In this document: positions 39,506-51,071 of the stretch, piece after piece
Layout of the letters: the number at the start of each line of letters is the position of its first letter
How positions within the stretch are numbered: the first letter of the stretch is position 1
Source: Luidia sarsii
Lineage: Eukaryota; Echinodermata; Asteroidea; Paxillosida; Luidiidae
DNA: 64,000 nucleotides
Assembly (NCBI GenBank): GCA_949987565.1
Contig: OX465113.1
Location: forward strand, 3,905,460-3,969,459
Direction of reading: 5' to 3'
Program-made: the position numbers and the translations under genes
The notes under the pieces: generated by a model
Seen by the model: the letters and a program-made list of their open reading frames with translations, nothing else
Told to the model about the DNA's origin: nothing
The model's database searches: none

Positions 39506-40028
39506 TCATTACGGTGAATACCCTGTACCTATCAAGCCGACAAACCTTCAAATACGGAAACAAAAACCTGGATTTTCAGGTTTTGTCAGACGGAGACGAA
39601 GCCTGAGCCCGAGCCTAAGCCTTCATTTCGAAAACGGCCTATGTCTGTGGTCGGGTCCAAGAATACATCGATCCAGTAGGACGCGCCCAACGGCCAAGCA
39701 AGGGCGTACAGGCGCACAACGTGTCACGATCCCCACACGCCGTGCGCGCCCACTGCACGCCCGCAACCACCGAAAGCACTTCTCTCCGTTGGACTTTGAT
39801 TTTGGAAAATGCCAAGAACGGCAACAATTTCATCTCTTGCCAGGGCATCGAGGGTCAGAATTACAATGAAAATAGAAACAAAAGTAAACACAAAGAAAAG
39901 TGTGTAGTAAACAATGCACCATGTAAAGCGATATGTCGGACAAAATGGCGGCAAATAGTCGGGCCTTAAATCGCGCGTTGTGATTGGTCAATTTGCCAAG
40001 GGCCGTGGCCTACTGGATCGGTGTATTA

Positions 40029-40274
40029 GGGCCGTTTTCGAAATGAAGGCTTAGGCTCGGGCTTCTAGGCTTCGGTCATATTTATCTTACTCGTTATAAT
40101 ATCACTGGCATCTAAAAACAAGCGTTTGGCTCCAGTTTCTTGAAGATCATTACTCTGTACATATCAAGCCAACAAACCTTCAAATTCGGAAACAAACCAC
40201 AACCTGGATTTTCAGGTTTTGTCGACGGAGACGAAGCCTGAGCCCGAGCCTAAGCCTTCATTTCGTAAATGGCC
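40029..40274. mobile_element. MITE, family 'GAAATGAAGGCTTAGGCTC' (complete copy)
   Basis: 246 bp with ends GGCCGTTTTCGAAATGAAGG and CCTTCATTTCGTAAATGGCC. The interior contains CCTGGATTTTCAGGTTTTGT. Related copies: 39530-39639 (right half), 56188-56330 (left half) and 56412-56602. Confidence 0.85.
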
Positions 40275-40457
40275 TAAGTAACCGGGTAAACCTAATGGGA
40301 GTTTGTCCTGCTGGACGTGATCAACACCGAGCGCTCAGTTCTTTGCCCGATGCCTGATGACAAAATTGCATGGCAGCTCGGGCGGGATTCGAACCCGTGA
40401 CTCCCGCTTTCTATTGCAGATGTCTTAACCACTTGGCGAGCTGCTCGGTCGAAGTCG
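40275..40457 (-). mobile_element. tRNA-derived SINE
   Basis: On the minus strand a tRNA-like head carries an A-box-like TCGCCAAGTGG and a perfect B box GGTTCGAATCC (complement at 40385-40395). It is followed by a body (AATTTTGTCATCAGGCAT, GATCACGTCCAGCAGGA). A second, 5'-truncated copy with the same body is at 51,533-51,668 on the + strand. The shared body rules out a simple tRNA gene. Confidence 0.85.
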
Positions 40458-41164
40458 TGTAAGACCAATTAAATAAACAACATACTTAGCGTCTGGCCTT
40501 TTTGGAAAAAACGGAGGAGGAGGAGGACATCTTTTTTTTTATTAAAAATGGCCGACCGACCCATTTATCCGAAACAACCGGACGGCTGTTTTTTCAAGAT
40601 GGCCGCCAATTTTTTTTAAATCAAAAAGTCAACAAATACGAATAAACAATGTCCACAGTCCCGACTGTGTATAGGTATAAACTACAACTTAAAAAAATAA
40701 TTCCCTGACAACAAATAAAGAGTTAAAAAAAAAAACAGGCGGCCTCCAGAAAGGAAGCGTGTAGGGACTCTAAAAATGCTTGCTTGTTAACGCTCTTCCA
40801 CAAACTGTGCCAGCTGACTTTGAGTCAAGGAGACGACGAAGCGGGTCAACACGGGCGAGGAAACGACAGGAGAGCTCCCGACGAAGGCTATTATTATTAT
40901 TATTATTATGATTTATTCGTCCAAGGAAAACAAACAAGACGTACATTCAAGGTGAGAAAAGTCATACAGTCTATATCATGAAAATTCGAGATGGGAGATA
41001 AATTGATGAATAAATACCAAACAAGGAGAATATTATGCACATGTATCAGAGATGTGATAGGTCAGGATGAGAAGGGGAAGAGATGGGGCAAGGACTGGGG
41101 ATGAAGGGGAAGAGATTGGGCAGGAGGGTAAGAGGGAAGGAGTAAACAAGCAGAGTAAGGTTAA

Positions 41165-44100
41165 TAAGGTCATTTGAATGAGGTCAAAGGTCTAGGTTGC
41201 AGGTTCGATCCCCAAGGATGCAACGTAAAATTTTTCTTCTTCAAATTACCAAGTACAAACCTAACCTATAAGTATCTGAAATTTCGACCAAAAGTCAACT
41301 GGTGCGCATGGCGTGTCATGGGTGTCCCAGGGTCTGTAACTTGAAGGTTGCAGGTTCGATCCCCAGGGATGCAACGTAACATTTTTCTTCTTCAAATAAC
41401 CAAGTACAAACCTAACCTATAAGTATCTGAAATTTCGACCAAAAGTCAACTAGTGCGCATGGCGTGTCATGGGTGTCCCAGGGTCTGTAACTTCAAGGTT
41501 GCAGGTTCGATCCCCAGGGATGCAACGTAAAATTTTTCTTCTTCACATTACCAAGTACAAACCTAACCTATAAGTATCTGAAATTTCGACCAAAAGTCAA
41601 CTGGTGCGCATGGCGTGTCATGGGTGTCCCAGGGTCTGTAACTTGAAGGTTGCAGGTTCGATCCCCAGGGATGCAACGTAACATTTTTCTTCTTCAAATA
41701 ACCAAGTACAAACCTAACCTATAAGTATCTGAAATTTCGACCAAAAGTCAACTAGTGCGCATGGCGTGTCATGGGTGTCCCAGGGTCTGTAACTTCAAGG
41801 TTGCAGGTTCGATCCCCAGGGATGCAACGTAACATTTTTCTTCTTCAAATAACCAAGTACAAACCTAACCTATAAGTATCTGAAATTTCGACCAAAAGTC
41901 AACTAGTGCGCATGGCGTGTCATGGGTGTCCCAGGGTCTGTAACTTCAAGGTTGCAGGTTCGATCCCCAGGGGTGCAACGTAACATTTTTCTTCTTCAAA
42001 TTACCAAGTACAAACCTAACCTATAAGTATCTGAAATTTCGACCAAAAGTCAACTGGTGCGCATGGCGTGTCGTGGGTGTCCCAGGGTCTGTAACTTCAA
42101 GGTTGCAGGTTCGATCTCCAGGGATGCAACGTAACATTTTTCTTCTTCAAATTACCAAGTACAAACCCAACCTATAAGGATCTGAAATTTCGACCAAAAG
42201 TCAACTGGTGCGCATGGCGTGTCGTGGGTGTCCCAGGGTCTGTTACCTCAAGGTTGCAGGTTCGATCCCCATCAGGGATGCAACGTAACATTTTTCTTCT
42301 TCATATTACCAATTACAAACCTAACCTATAAGTATCTGAAATTTCGACCAAAAGTCAACTGGTGCGCATGGCGTGTCATGGGTGTCCCAGGGTCTGTAAC
42401 TTCAAGGTTGCAGGTTCGATCCCCAGGGATGCAACGTAACATTTTTCTTCTTCAAATTACTAAGTACAAACCCAACCTATAAGTATCTGAAATTTCGACC
42501 AAAAGTCAACTGGTGCGCATGGCGTGTCGTGGGTGTCCCAGGGTCTGTTACCTCAAGGTTGCAGGTTCGATCCACAGGGATGCAACGTAACATTTTTCTT
42601 CTTCAAATTACCAAGTACAAACCTAACCTATAAGTATCTGAAATTTCGACCAAAAGTCAACTGGTGCGCATGGCGTGTCGTGGGTGTCCCAGGGTCTGTA
42701 ACTTCAAGGTTGCAGGTTCGATCCCCAGGGATGCAACGTAACATTTTTCTTCTTCAAATTACCAAGTACAAATCCAACCTATAAGTATCTGAAATTTCGA
42801 CCAAAAGTCAACTGGTGCGCATGGCGTGTCGTGGGTGTCCCAGGGTCTGTAACTTCAAGGTTGCAGGTTCAATCTCCAGGGATGCAACGTAACATTTTTC
42901 TTCTTCAAATTACCAAGTACAAACCTAACCTATAAGTATCTGAAATTTCGACCAACAGTCAACTGGTGCGCAGGGCGTGTCGTGGGTGTCCCAGGGTCTG
43001 TAACTTCAAGGTTGCAGGTTCGATCCCCAGGGATGCAACGTAACATTTTTCATCTTCAAATTACCAAGTACAAACCCAACCTATAAGTATCTGAAATTTC
43101 GACCAAAAGTCAACTGGTGCACATGGCGTGTCGTGGGTGTCCCAGGGTATGTTACCTCAAGGTTGCAGGTTCGATCCCCAGGGATGCAACGTAACATTTT
43201 TCTTCTTCAAATTACCAAGTACAAACCTAACCTATAAGTATCTGAAATTTCGACCAAAAGTCAACTGGTGCGCATGGCGTGTCGTGGGTGTCCCAGGGTC
43301 TGTAACTTCAAGTTTGCAGGTTCGATCCCCAGGGATGCAACGTAACATTTTTCATCTTCAAATTACCAAGTACAAACACAACCTATAAGTATCTGAAATT
43401 TCGACCAAAAGTCAACTAGTGCGCATGGCGTGTCATGGGTGTCCCAGGGTCTGTAACTTCAAGGTTGCAGGTTCGATCCCCAGGGGTGCAACGTAACATT
43501 TTTCTTCTTCAAATTACCAAGTACAAACCTAACCTATAAGTATCTGAAATTTCGACCAAAAGTCAACTGGTGCGCATGGCGTGTCGTGGGTGTCCCAGGG
43601 TCTGTAACTTCAAGGTTGCAGGTTCGATCTCCAGGGATGCAACGTAACATTTTTCTTCTTCAAATTACCAAGTACAAACCCAACCTATAAGGATCTGAAA
43701 TTTCGACCAAAAGTCAACTGGTGCGCATGGCGTGTCGTGGGTGTCCCAGGGTCTGTTACCTCAAGGTTGCAGGTTCGATCCCCAGGGATGCAACGTAACA
43801 TTTTTCTTCTTCAAATTACCAAGTACAAACCTAACCTATAAGTATCTGAAATTTCGACCAAAAGTCAACTGGTGCACATGGCGTGTTGTGGGTGTCCCAG
43901 GGTCTGTAACTTCAAGGTTGCAGGTTCGATCCCCAGGGATGTAACGTAACATTTTTCTTCTTCAATTTACTAAGTACAAACCCAACCTATAAGTATCTGA
44001 AATTTCGACCAAAAGTCAACTGGTGGGCATGGCGTGTCGTGGGTGTCCCAGGGTCTGTAACCTCAAGGTTGCAGGTTCGATCCCCAGGGATGTAACGTAA

Positions 44101-44395
44101 CATTTTTCTTCTTCAAATTACTAAGTACAAACCCAACCTATAAGTATCTGAAATTTCGACCAAAAGTCAACTGGTGGGCATGGCGTGTCGTGGGTGTCCC
44201 AGGGTCTGTAACCTCAAGGTTGCAGGTTCGATCCCCAGGGATGTAACGTAACATTTTTCTTCTTCAAATTACCAAGTACAAACCCAACCTATAAGTATCT
44301 GAAATTTCGACCAAAAGTCAACTGGTGCGCATGGCGTGTCGTGGGTGTCCCAGGGTCTGTAACCTCAAGGTTGCAGGTTCGATCCCCGGGTAGGT
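41165..44395 (+). repeat. 151-bp tandem satellite with tRNA-like B box
   Basis: About 21 head-to-tail units with a 151-bp spacing (for example 41221, 41372, 41523). Each contains GGTTGCAGGTTCGATCCCCA, whose GGTTCGATCCC matches the pol III B box, followed about 20 bp later by a run of five Ts (AACATTTTTC). Upstream in each unit, TGGCGTGTCRTGGG weakly resembles an A box. Units differ by only a few bases. Repetitive 'MSWVSQG' frames are products of the tandem array. Confidence 0.93.
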
Positions 44396-44462
44396 CGAGT
44401 CTTGAATTTCATGTTTTTTAATTCTATTATTAAGGTAACCGAAGGTTTAAATAGATTGGTTT

Positions 44463-44540
44463 TTGAGGGGTGGGTGGGCGGGACTCATGAGGCTAGAGGT
44501 TCAGTTGCTCGACTGGGAACCTCAAGGCCGAGGGTTCGAT
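44463..44540 (+). repeat. tRNA-like segment next to the satellite
   Basis: GGTTCAGTTGCTCGACTGGG and GAGGGTTCGATCCCGGG resemble A- and B-box regions of a tRNA-derived SINE head. It lacks a recognisable acceptor stem and precedes a short GC-rich tandem repeat. Confidence 0.5.
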
Positions 44541-44559
44541 CCCGGGTGGATGCAGGCCC

Positions 44560-44735
44560 TCCCAGAAACCCAGGCCTCCCCAGATCACCCGCCCTCTCCA
44601 GAAACCCCACCTCCCCCAGATCACCCGCCCTCTCCAGAATCCCCACCTCCCCCAGATCACCCGCCCTCTCCAGAATCCCCACCTCCCCCAGATCACCCGC
44701 CCTCTCCACAATCCCCGGCCTCCCCAGATCACCAA
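44560..44735. repeat. 36-bp GC-rich tandem repeat
   Basis: About five units of 36 bp built on CCCCAGATCACCCGCCCTCT and CCAGAATCCCCACC. The Pro/Ser-rich frames are artefacts of the array. Confidence 0.88.
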
Positions 44736-44806
44736 CCCGCGGCGGTTCGGAGACCTGTCGCACCCCCTCTACCCCACTAGATAAAATAAAATAAAATGGA
44801 ATTTTA

Positions 44807-45423
44807 CCCTTTTTAAGACAGGTTAGATGTCGGAAAAAAAATTAAAAGCCATTATTTATTTAATTTGAAACTCGAACAAGGGGCCTGACATCGCCAGGAC
44901 TCGAACTCGGGTCACCAAGTTTGAAGTTTGAGAGTGTATCCGCTACACCAACACATCCTTCTTACTTAAAAAACTTGGAACTAATATATAAAGCATCGTA
45001 TTGAAAGTTAAAAGAAAATATATAAGTACAAACAATATATAAGTACAAAAACTGCTATCTACTGTATGTCAACACTAAGTTCCAACTACAAGTGGGAATG
45101 AAGTTTCAAATACCCTTTTTAAGACAGGTTAGATGTCGAAACAAAAGTTTAAAGTTTTTTTTTTAATTTAAAACATGAACAAGGACACTAACATCGCCAG
45201 GACTCGAACTCGACTCACCGAGTTAGAAGTTAGAGAGTGTATCCGCTACACCAACACGTCCTTCTTACTAAAAAACTTGGAACTAATATATAAAGCATCG
45301 TATTGAAAGTTAAACGAAAATACAAACAATATATAAAACAATATATAAAAGTACAAAAACTGCTATCTATACAGTATGCCAACACTAAGTTCCAACTACA
45401 AGTGGGAATGAAGTTTCAAATAC
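44807..45423. repeat. Tandem duplication of a ~306-bp unit with a tRNA-like head
   Basis: Two copies begin at 44807 and 45113 with CCCTTTTTAAGACAGGTTAG and end in CCAACTACAAGTGGGAATGA. Each contains, on the minus strand, GTTGGTGTAGCGGATACACT and GAGTTCGAGTCCTGGCGATG, like A and B boxes of a tRNA-derived SINE. Confidence 0.8.
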
Positions 45424-45429
45424 AAAATT

Positions 45430-48400
45430 TACCATCGTGATTTTTAAAGTGAAATTGACATGACAAGTCCCCATTTTGTCAAAATAGTCCCCATAGCCAA
45501 ACACGAGCAGAATGTGTTTTAAAATGCTATGGCAATGAATATCCTCTCAGTGTGATGGAATTACAGGGAACTTGGCCAATCGTGTGGATCTGAATGTCCA
45601 AAATAAAAAAAGTGACTTTGTAAATGAAAACATAATTTATTAATGTACTTGAAACAAACGAATGACACAGGAAACATGTTAATTTACTGTCCAGAGGAAT
45701 ATTCTTATTACAATCTCATCATCCACTGACAATCTATGAATTAATGTCATTAAAACCAGAATAGAGCATAGTTGAATCATTCAAACACAGCATGAATTAC
45801 TGCACCAATAGCTTGTCTTCATATCTGTGAATGACTTTAAAGATTTTGTCGACCTCTTAACCCTAAACCCTTTTTGAAGAACGCAAATGAAACCTCGTGA
45901 ATTAGTATGAAGTGGTTCAGGGCAAATTTCTTCTTAACGCATCTAACACAGATCAAAATAAATCAAATGTCCTTCCCAGTCTCCCTCAAAGTATTCCCAC
46001 GGTTTTGATTGAACAGAAATGCAACATTTTATAGAGCTTGATGGCTACACACAGCTTCGCTTACACGTGTAAAAGTGTTTGTAGATCGAGAGTTCGAGAC
46101 TATACGCAATCCCCACGCATAATTCTACAAGTGATCAAAGCGAAAAAACAGAAATAATGTGTGGGGGCCGGCTGGGGACTGCTGGTGGATGCAGGGAATG
46201 AAACGACACCCACCGACACGTCGGGGATTCGAGGATACTCCTGGTGTTATTCTGTAATCAGCAAGTGGTGCACGACGAGCGACCAAGAAGGGACAGGCAC
46301 GTTGTTGGGAATCAACAATTACAATGACAAAGAAAAGAGAGAACAATAAAGAAATGACATAAGTAACATTCATAAGTAAACTGAAGTGCAAAAATTACAA
46401 AATCCTGATTTGGCATTAAATATGTTCATTAGTACATAAGAATTGCAGATCAAACATAAATGTTGTGTTTCAGGCTTATTAGAAGCCTTTTTTAATCAAT
46501 TAAAATTATGCTCGTAGTTATTGAGGGCGCTGTTCTTTACGTCACCGGATGAACACAGAGATTTTTTTCTCTCCCCGCGAAAGTCATATGCACTTACATA
46601 GTCGGAGAGGTTCCCTGACGCGTTTTGTAGATAATGCACGTTTTGTGAGCGTGGTACCAGCCTTTTTCTCGGCAAGAAACTAACCTGACAATTTTGTTGG
46701 CCGAGACGTCTTTCGACAAGCTTTTTCTTCTGAATCAGATGAATTCTCAGTCGATAACAAGGATAGAGATTCTGAAAATAGTTTTCCTATGGCCACAGAC
46801 GGGAACACGTTGCCAAACCATACACGTATGAGCCCGGATGGTCTCCGTGAAAACAAGCTTCGAAATGGACACTGCAATGCACGATTTGACGGGTCGGATT
46901 ATTTCGGTCGTGTCAGCGTGCTTTTTGACGTCCAAATGCGGCTTATTCTAGGATCGTCAGGGAATAAATACATGCTTATTCCACTGCTGCAATCTTCAAC
47001 AACGATTCTGGCTGGCGTGTCAACGGGTTTGTCGATATTACTCCCGAAATCGGTTCTCTTGAAAAACGTGCACTGACTGTTGGTATTTACGAACGTACAT
47101 GTACAATACAATAGTTCCCCGACAAGAGTAATGGACCGAGTCTTCATCCGCTGACGTCACCAAGGACGTCCTCCACGGGGGCGTAGCTGCTCCCCCTTCC
47201 AAACTTAAATATACTTTTTTACACTCTTTCCCATAGTTTAAAATTCTGAAAAAATGCATGGATGCATTTTACTGACACCATAGTATTATTTGAAATAATA
47301 AAAACAAATTCCAAAATGCATTGCAGTTGACCTTTAACATCAAGCACCAGTCAGACCCTAGGCAAATATACGTCGATCAATCATAAATATCTTGGAGAGG
47401 GTTACCTACAAGAAGGAGTTACCGGTGGGTAGGGCCCAACTTCATTGCAAATCTCTCTTCAATATATATAATTCATTAAGAAAACAAAAATCGAATTTCT
47501 AAAGTCAGAGAAATGACAAAGGAATAATATTATCTCATTTTGCCATTTACCATTGATAAATTACCCTATTCAGTTAAGTAGTGATTGTGGGTCAGTTACA
47601 CGCTGTATCAGACGAAGAATTGCTCTCTGAAAACACTAATTTCAGGGATTAAATCCAATAATTGAAATTCATTGAAAAACATAACTGAAAAATCTATTCA
47701 AGTAAATAATGTGATGACCTAGAAATTAAAGACAACACTTTGAGGAATTGGCTATAATTATACACACACAAAATAATCAAATTACGGACGTATCGGAGCT
47801 TTGGACCAGAAATGGTGGTAAACATACCAAATTATTACTATCTGACAAGACACACAACTCCACTTTCTCAACTTGGCCGCAAGAGGGCCTCCATGAACTT
47901 TGCCTCGCAACGGAAAACGGGACGTAAAATCATAGTTTATTCCAAGTTTGCACGAAAATACCCAGTCCATCTATCTTTTTATTTGTGCTATGGTTCCTAG
48001 TTTTACAAAATATTCCCTTTTTATTGGTGGTTCTATGAGATAAAAGAAGAATTTTACCTGTAATCAGCAAGCGGTGCACGACGAGCGACCAAGGAGGGAC
48101 AGGCACATTGTTAGGAATGGCGTGTCGTCGCTTGGTGGCGCTGTTGCGTCACCACTTGATATCATTAATTGCTATCTTTACATCCTTACATAATTATGCA
48201 AAGAATGATATATATATTTTTAACACATTTAGGTATAAAAACATTTAAATGTAGATTAATATTTTTAGTTAAAATTGAAATGATAGAACAAGCCTAATTG
48301 ACCAATCAGACGGGGTTGTCTCCGTTGTGATGTCACACCCTCCGCAATGATCGGCGGCCCTTTCGAAGAGATGGCGGGTTGCGGGATCGCAAATTCGACC

Positions 48401-48760
48401 ACGGGTCTGAGCTGAATGATGATCTGCCAGCTCTTCTCTTTAATTGTTCTTAATTATTTTCACTGGGATCATCATGGCCAGTTAAAAGCCTGACAAAATC
48501 AATCAAACCTGACATATTTCACCGTTTTCACGGAGCTTGAAGACGAGAAGTACAGTACACGTATACGTATACAGCGTACAATTACAAATGAATGATCATG
48601 AATGACACATGTACATGTACTGTACTGTACTGGCGTGTTGGCCTCAGGGAACCATACCACCACTTTCGCGCTCCCCTAGCTATTTCTGCGCAGTGGTGCC
48701 GTAACACAGGAAGCTGCTCTGTTTATAGCGTTTTACAGGGCGGTCGCGGTAGTTTAACTT
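45430..48760. other. Stretch without recognised gene
   Basis: A/T-rich with short open frames, none of which I recognise. A 59-bp direct repeat (GGTGCACGACGAGCGACCAA with flanks) occurs at 46,254-46,312 and 48,061-48,119. A Ser/Asp-rich frame around 46,700-47,075 shows no known motif. Confidence 0.5.
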
Positions 48761-49000
48761 GACAGGGCTGTTCCCACTGGACTTTTTAGCGGCCCTGTTA
48801 AGATTTAGCGGCCCTGTTAAGTTACCGTGGCTGAGCGGATGTCTTCCACGACTCCTCTCACCCTGTTAGTTTCACATCACGGTAGCAGTAACTTGACAGG
48901 GACGTCAGTTTACCGAGCGTCCTCACTGGACTTAATTTTGGTCATTCTTCCGCTCAGCCTCGGTAGTTTGACAAAATTAAGTCCAGTGGGAACACGGCTT
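48760..49000. repeat. Foldback sequence around GACTTAATTTTG
   Basis: CACTGGACTTAATTTTG (48930-48946) pairs with CAAAATTAAGTCCAGTG (48972-48988). TTAGCGGCCCTGTTAAG is repeated just upstream. A related hairpin (CATTGGACTTATTTTGG and CCAAATTAAGTCCAATG) lies at 7,729-7,791 in the MAST gene. Confidence 0.6.
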
Positions 49001-49390
49001 AAGATGGCCAGGAGGAACAAAAGTGAAAAACACTGTGACTCAAAAGGCTGCCTTTCCCGTCCTAGGTTGGTGAATAAATAGCTAACTATAATAAACATAT
49101 AGTAATTTAATTCAGAGACATTAATCGTTTGCCACTGCGAGAGTTTTTACCACGTCTGGGTTCCATTTTCGAGAGCATTTTGGGACCGATTGACGACTGG
49201 TCTTTCCCGGTTAACACAGAGTATGGTTGGTGTTTCAGTCCACTTACTTGAGTTTTTGCCAAAGTCAGCTCGCAAAGATTTGTGAGGAGGGTACCCCCTC
49301 TCGTCTTCGCTGAGTTCGACGGTGTCGAGGACGATTCACAGTTCCTCGCAGGATCGGCAGTCTTGAGTCGCTCGATAGAAGTCCATGCGT

Positions 49391-49545
49391 AATTCTACCT
49401 CGTCACCACATAGCACCTCGGCCTTACGTGAGATTGCACCTGCCACCGGTATTCTATTGTCACACTTGGGAGAGTTCTTTTAACAAAAGAGCGCGCCCCT
49501 ATATAACCGTGCCCCGGCACATACGCCTCAGTGCATTTTTGTGAC
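49391..49545 (+). repeat. Left inverted terminal repeat of compact element
   Basis: Starts AATTCTACCTCGTCACCACA and includes CTATATAACCGTGCCCCGGC, a TATA-like promoter candidate at 49500-49506. The complement is at 51072-51223. Confidence 0.88.
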
Positions 49546-49742
49546 CGGTATCTATCGTCAACTTACGCTACTCGATTTGCTCACTTCCGACGGCGAGCTA
49601 GGCCTGACACAACAAAGCAAAGGGTATTGTTGTGGCACCTTTGTGGCACAAACAACCATGGTTTCTGAAAATGATGAAAATGCTTACACGGAGACCTTGC
49701 ATTTTATTCGCTGAACCTGATTTGCTTTCCCTTCCATTTTCA

Positions 49743-50764
49743 GACAGATCTCATCCCTTACGGGATCGTCTAAGGCTGGTGGCCTGCCTCTTATCATAGA
49801 AACATTCCGAGAACAAGGAATTTCTAGACAAGCTGCCCAGATTATCCTTGCATCCTGGCGAACGTCCACCAGGAAATGCTATAGATCAGCAATACAGAAG
49901 TGGCTTCACTTCTGTAGTCAGACAAAGACTGATCCTATTCGACCAAATGTAACTTCAGTAGTTGACTTTCTTGCAGCAGAATTTCATAAGGGCAGTGAAT
50001 ATAGCACCCTCAACACACTACGGAGTGCCATATCAGCAGTAACCCTACCAATAGAGGGCGTGACTATGGGCTCAAACACGCTCGTCAAAAGACTGCTAAC
50101 AGGTGCATTTAACCTTAGACCGCCGACACCGCGGTACTCACAAACGTGGGATGTGACTATTGTTTTAAATCACATTCGGTCTCTTGGACCCGACATAGAT
50201 CTATCAACAAAAGACCTCACCATGAAACTGGTAACGCTGATTGCCTTAATATCGGGGCAACGCTGTCAAACCATAGCATTAATCAATTTGGACTTTGCTA
50301 ATGTAACAGCTACTGGTGTTACATTTGTTATTGATAAACTTACGAAAACAAGTAAAGTTTGCAAGCCTCATGTAGATGTTTCATTTACATCATATCCCCA
50401 TGATGCTTTACTTTGTGTTGTTAATGTTTTGAGAACATACCTCCAAAGAACCAAACCTGTAAGAGGTACTGAGAGGCGATTAGTCTTGAGTTATGTTCAA
50501 CCGTACAAGACCGTAGGTTCAGAATCTATAGGCCGTTGAATCAAAGGCACATTGAAAGCAGCTGGTATCAATACTGAAAAATTTACTGCACATAGTAACA
50601 GATTAGCTTCATGTAGTACCGCTTTCAAGGACGGAGTGTCATTGGATACAATTATGAAAACTGCTGGGTGGTCAAAATGCTCCTCCTTTGCCAAGTACTA
50701 TAATAAGATTATTATTAAAAACCCCGCTTTTGCTAATGCGGTTCTGGGCAAGAATCAGCCATAG
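49743..50764 (+). pseudogene. Tyrosine recombinase with one in-frame stop
   Basis: The frame is open from 49721 to the TAG at 50762-50764 except for a TGA at 50537-50539. It has an N-terminal SAM-like segment (SWRTSTRKCYRSAIQKW, LNTLRSAISAV) and the full catalytic set: Arg in ISGQRCQTIAL, HxxR in HSNR, Trp in GWSK and Tyr in AKYYNK. The first ATG in this frame is only at 50060. The true 5' end is unclear; TTTTCAG at 49736-49742 would fit a splice acceptor joining the leader at 49659, but this is conjecture. By comparison with relatives, the TGA stands where a Trp codon would be usual, so a single-base nonsense change is likely. Function inferred: DNA strand exchange for integration of a circular intermediate. 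Confidence 0.85.
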
Positions 50765-50869
50765 AATTCACCTGTGTATCAGGCAAATTATTCAGTTATT
50801 TGATCCCTACTGAAACGTAAATATGAAAATGTCATATAAGGACCGACGCTTCAAAGAGTTGCTCCAAAC

Positions 50870-50997
50870 ATCTCACGTAAGGCCGAGGTGCTATGTGGTG
50901 ACGAGGTAGAATTTAAAAATTAAACGAAATGAAATGAAATGAAATTGAAGTTTAATTGGAATTCTACCGAGTCACCACTAGCACTGAAGGACTTACG
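50870..50997 (-). repeat. Internal complementary region of compact element
   Basis: 50870-50914 complements the left end 49391-49435, and 50911-50997 complements the right end through 51273. The halves overlap at AATT. It contains the run AAATGAAATGAAATGAAATT. Confidence 0.88.
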
Positions 50998-51071
50998 TTC
51001 CCTCCCAAGTCATTAATGACGGAAAAAGTCAACCGATGCCCTCCCGTTGACTGACTGCAAACGGTCTACAT

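Noticed and set aside
40385..40457. tRNA gene on the minus strand
   Set aside because: The head looks tRNA-like, but the same sequence with the same non-tRNA body occurs at 51,533-51,668, which indicates a SINE.
41165..44395. CRISPR array or rRNA/tRNA gene cluster
   Set aside because: The whole 151-bp unit is repeated with no spacer variation, and no complete tRNA cloverleaf can be drawn around the B box.
44885..44965. tRNA gene (Asp/Glu-like) on the minus strand
   Set aside because: A and B boxes are visible but acceptor-stem pairing is poor, and the segment is duplicated 300 bp downstream with the same flanks, so a SINE-type repeat is more likely.
46789..47076. 95-codon + strand frame as a gene
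   Set aside because: No recognisable domain, no supporting splice structure and an overlapping minus-strand frame. I cannot support it.
50537..50539. TGA read as selenocysteine in the recombinase
   Set aside because: Nothing suggests a SECIS element, recombinases do not use selenocysteine, and a Trp-to-stop change is simpler.
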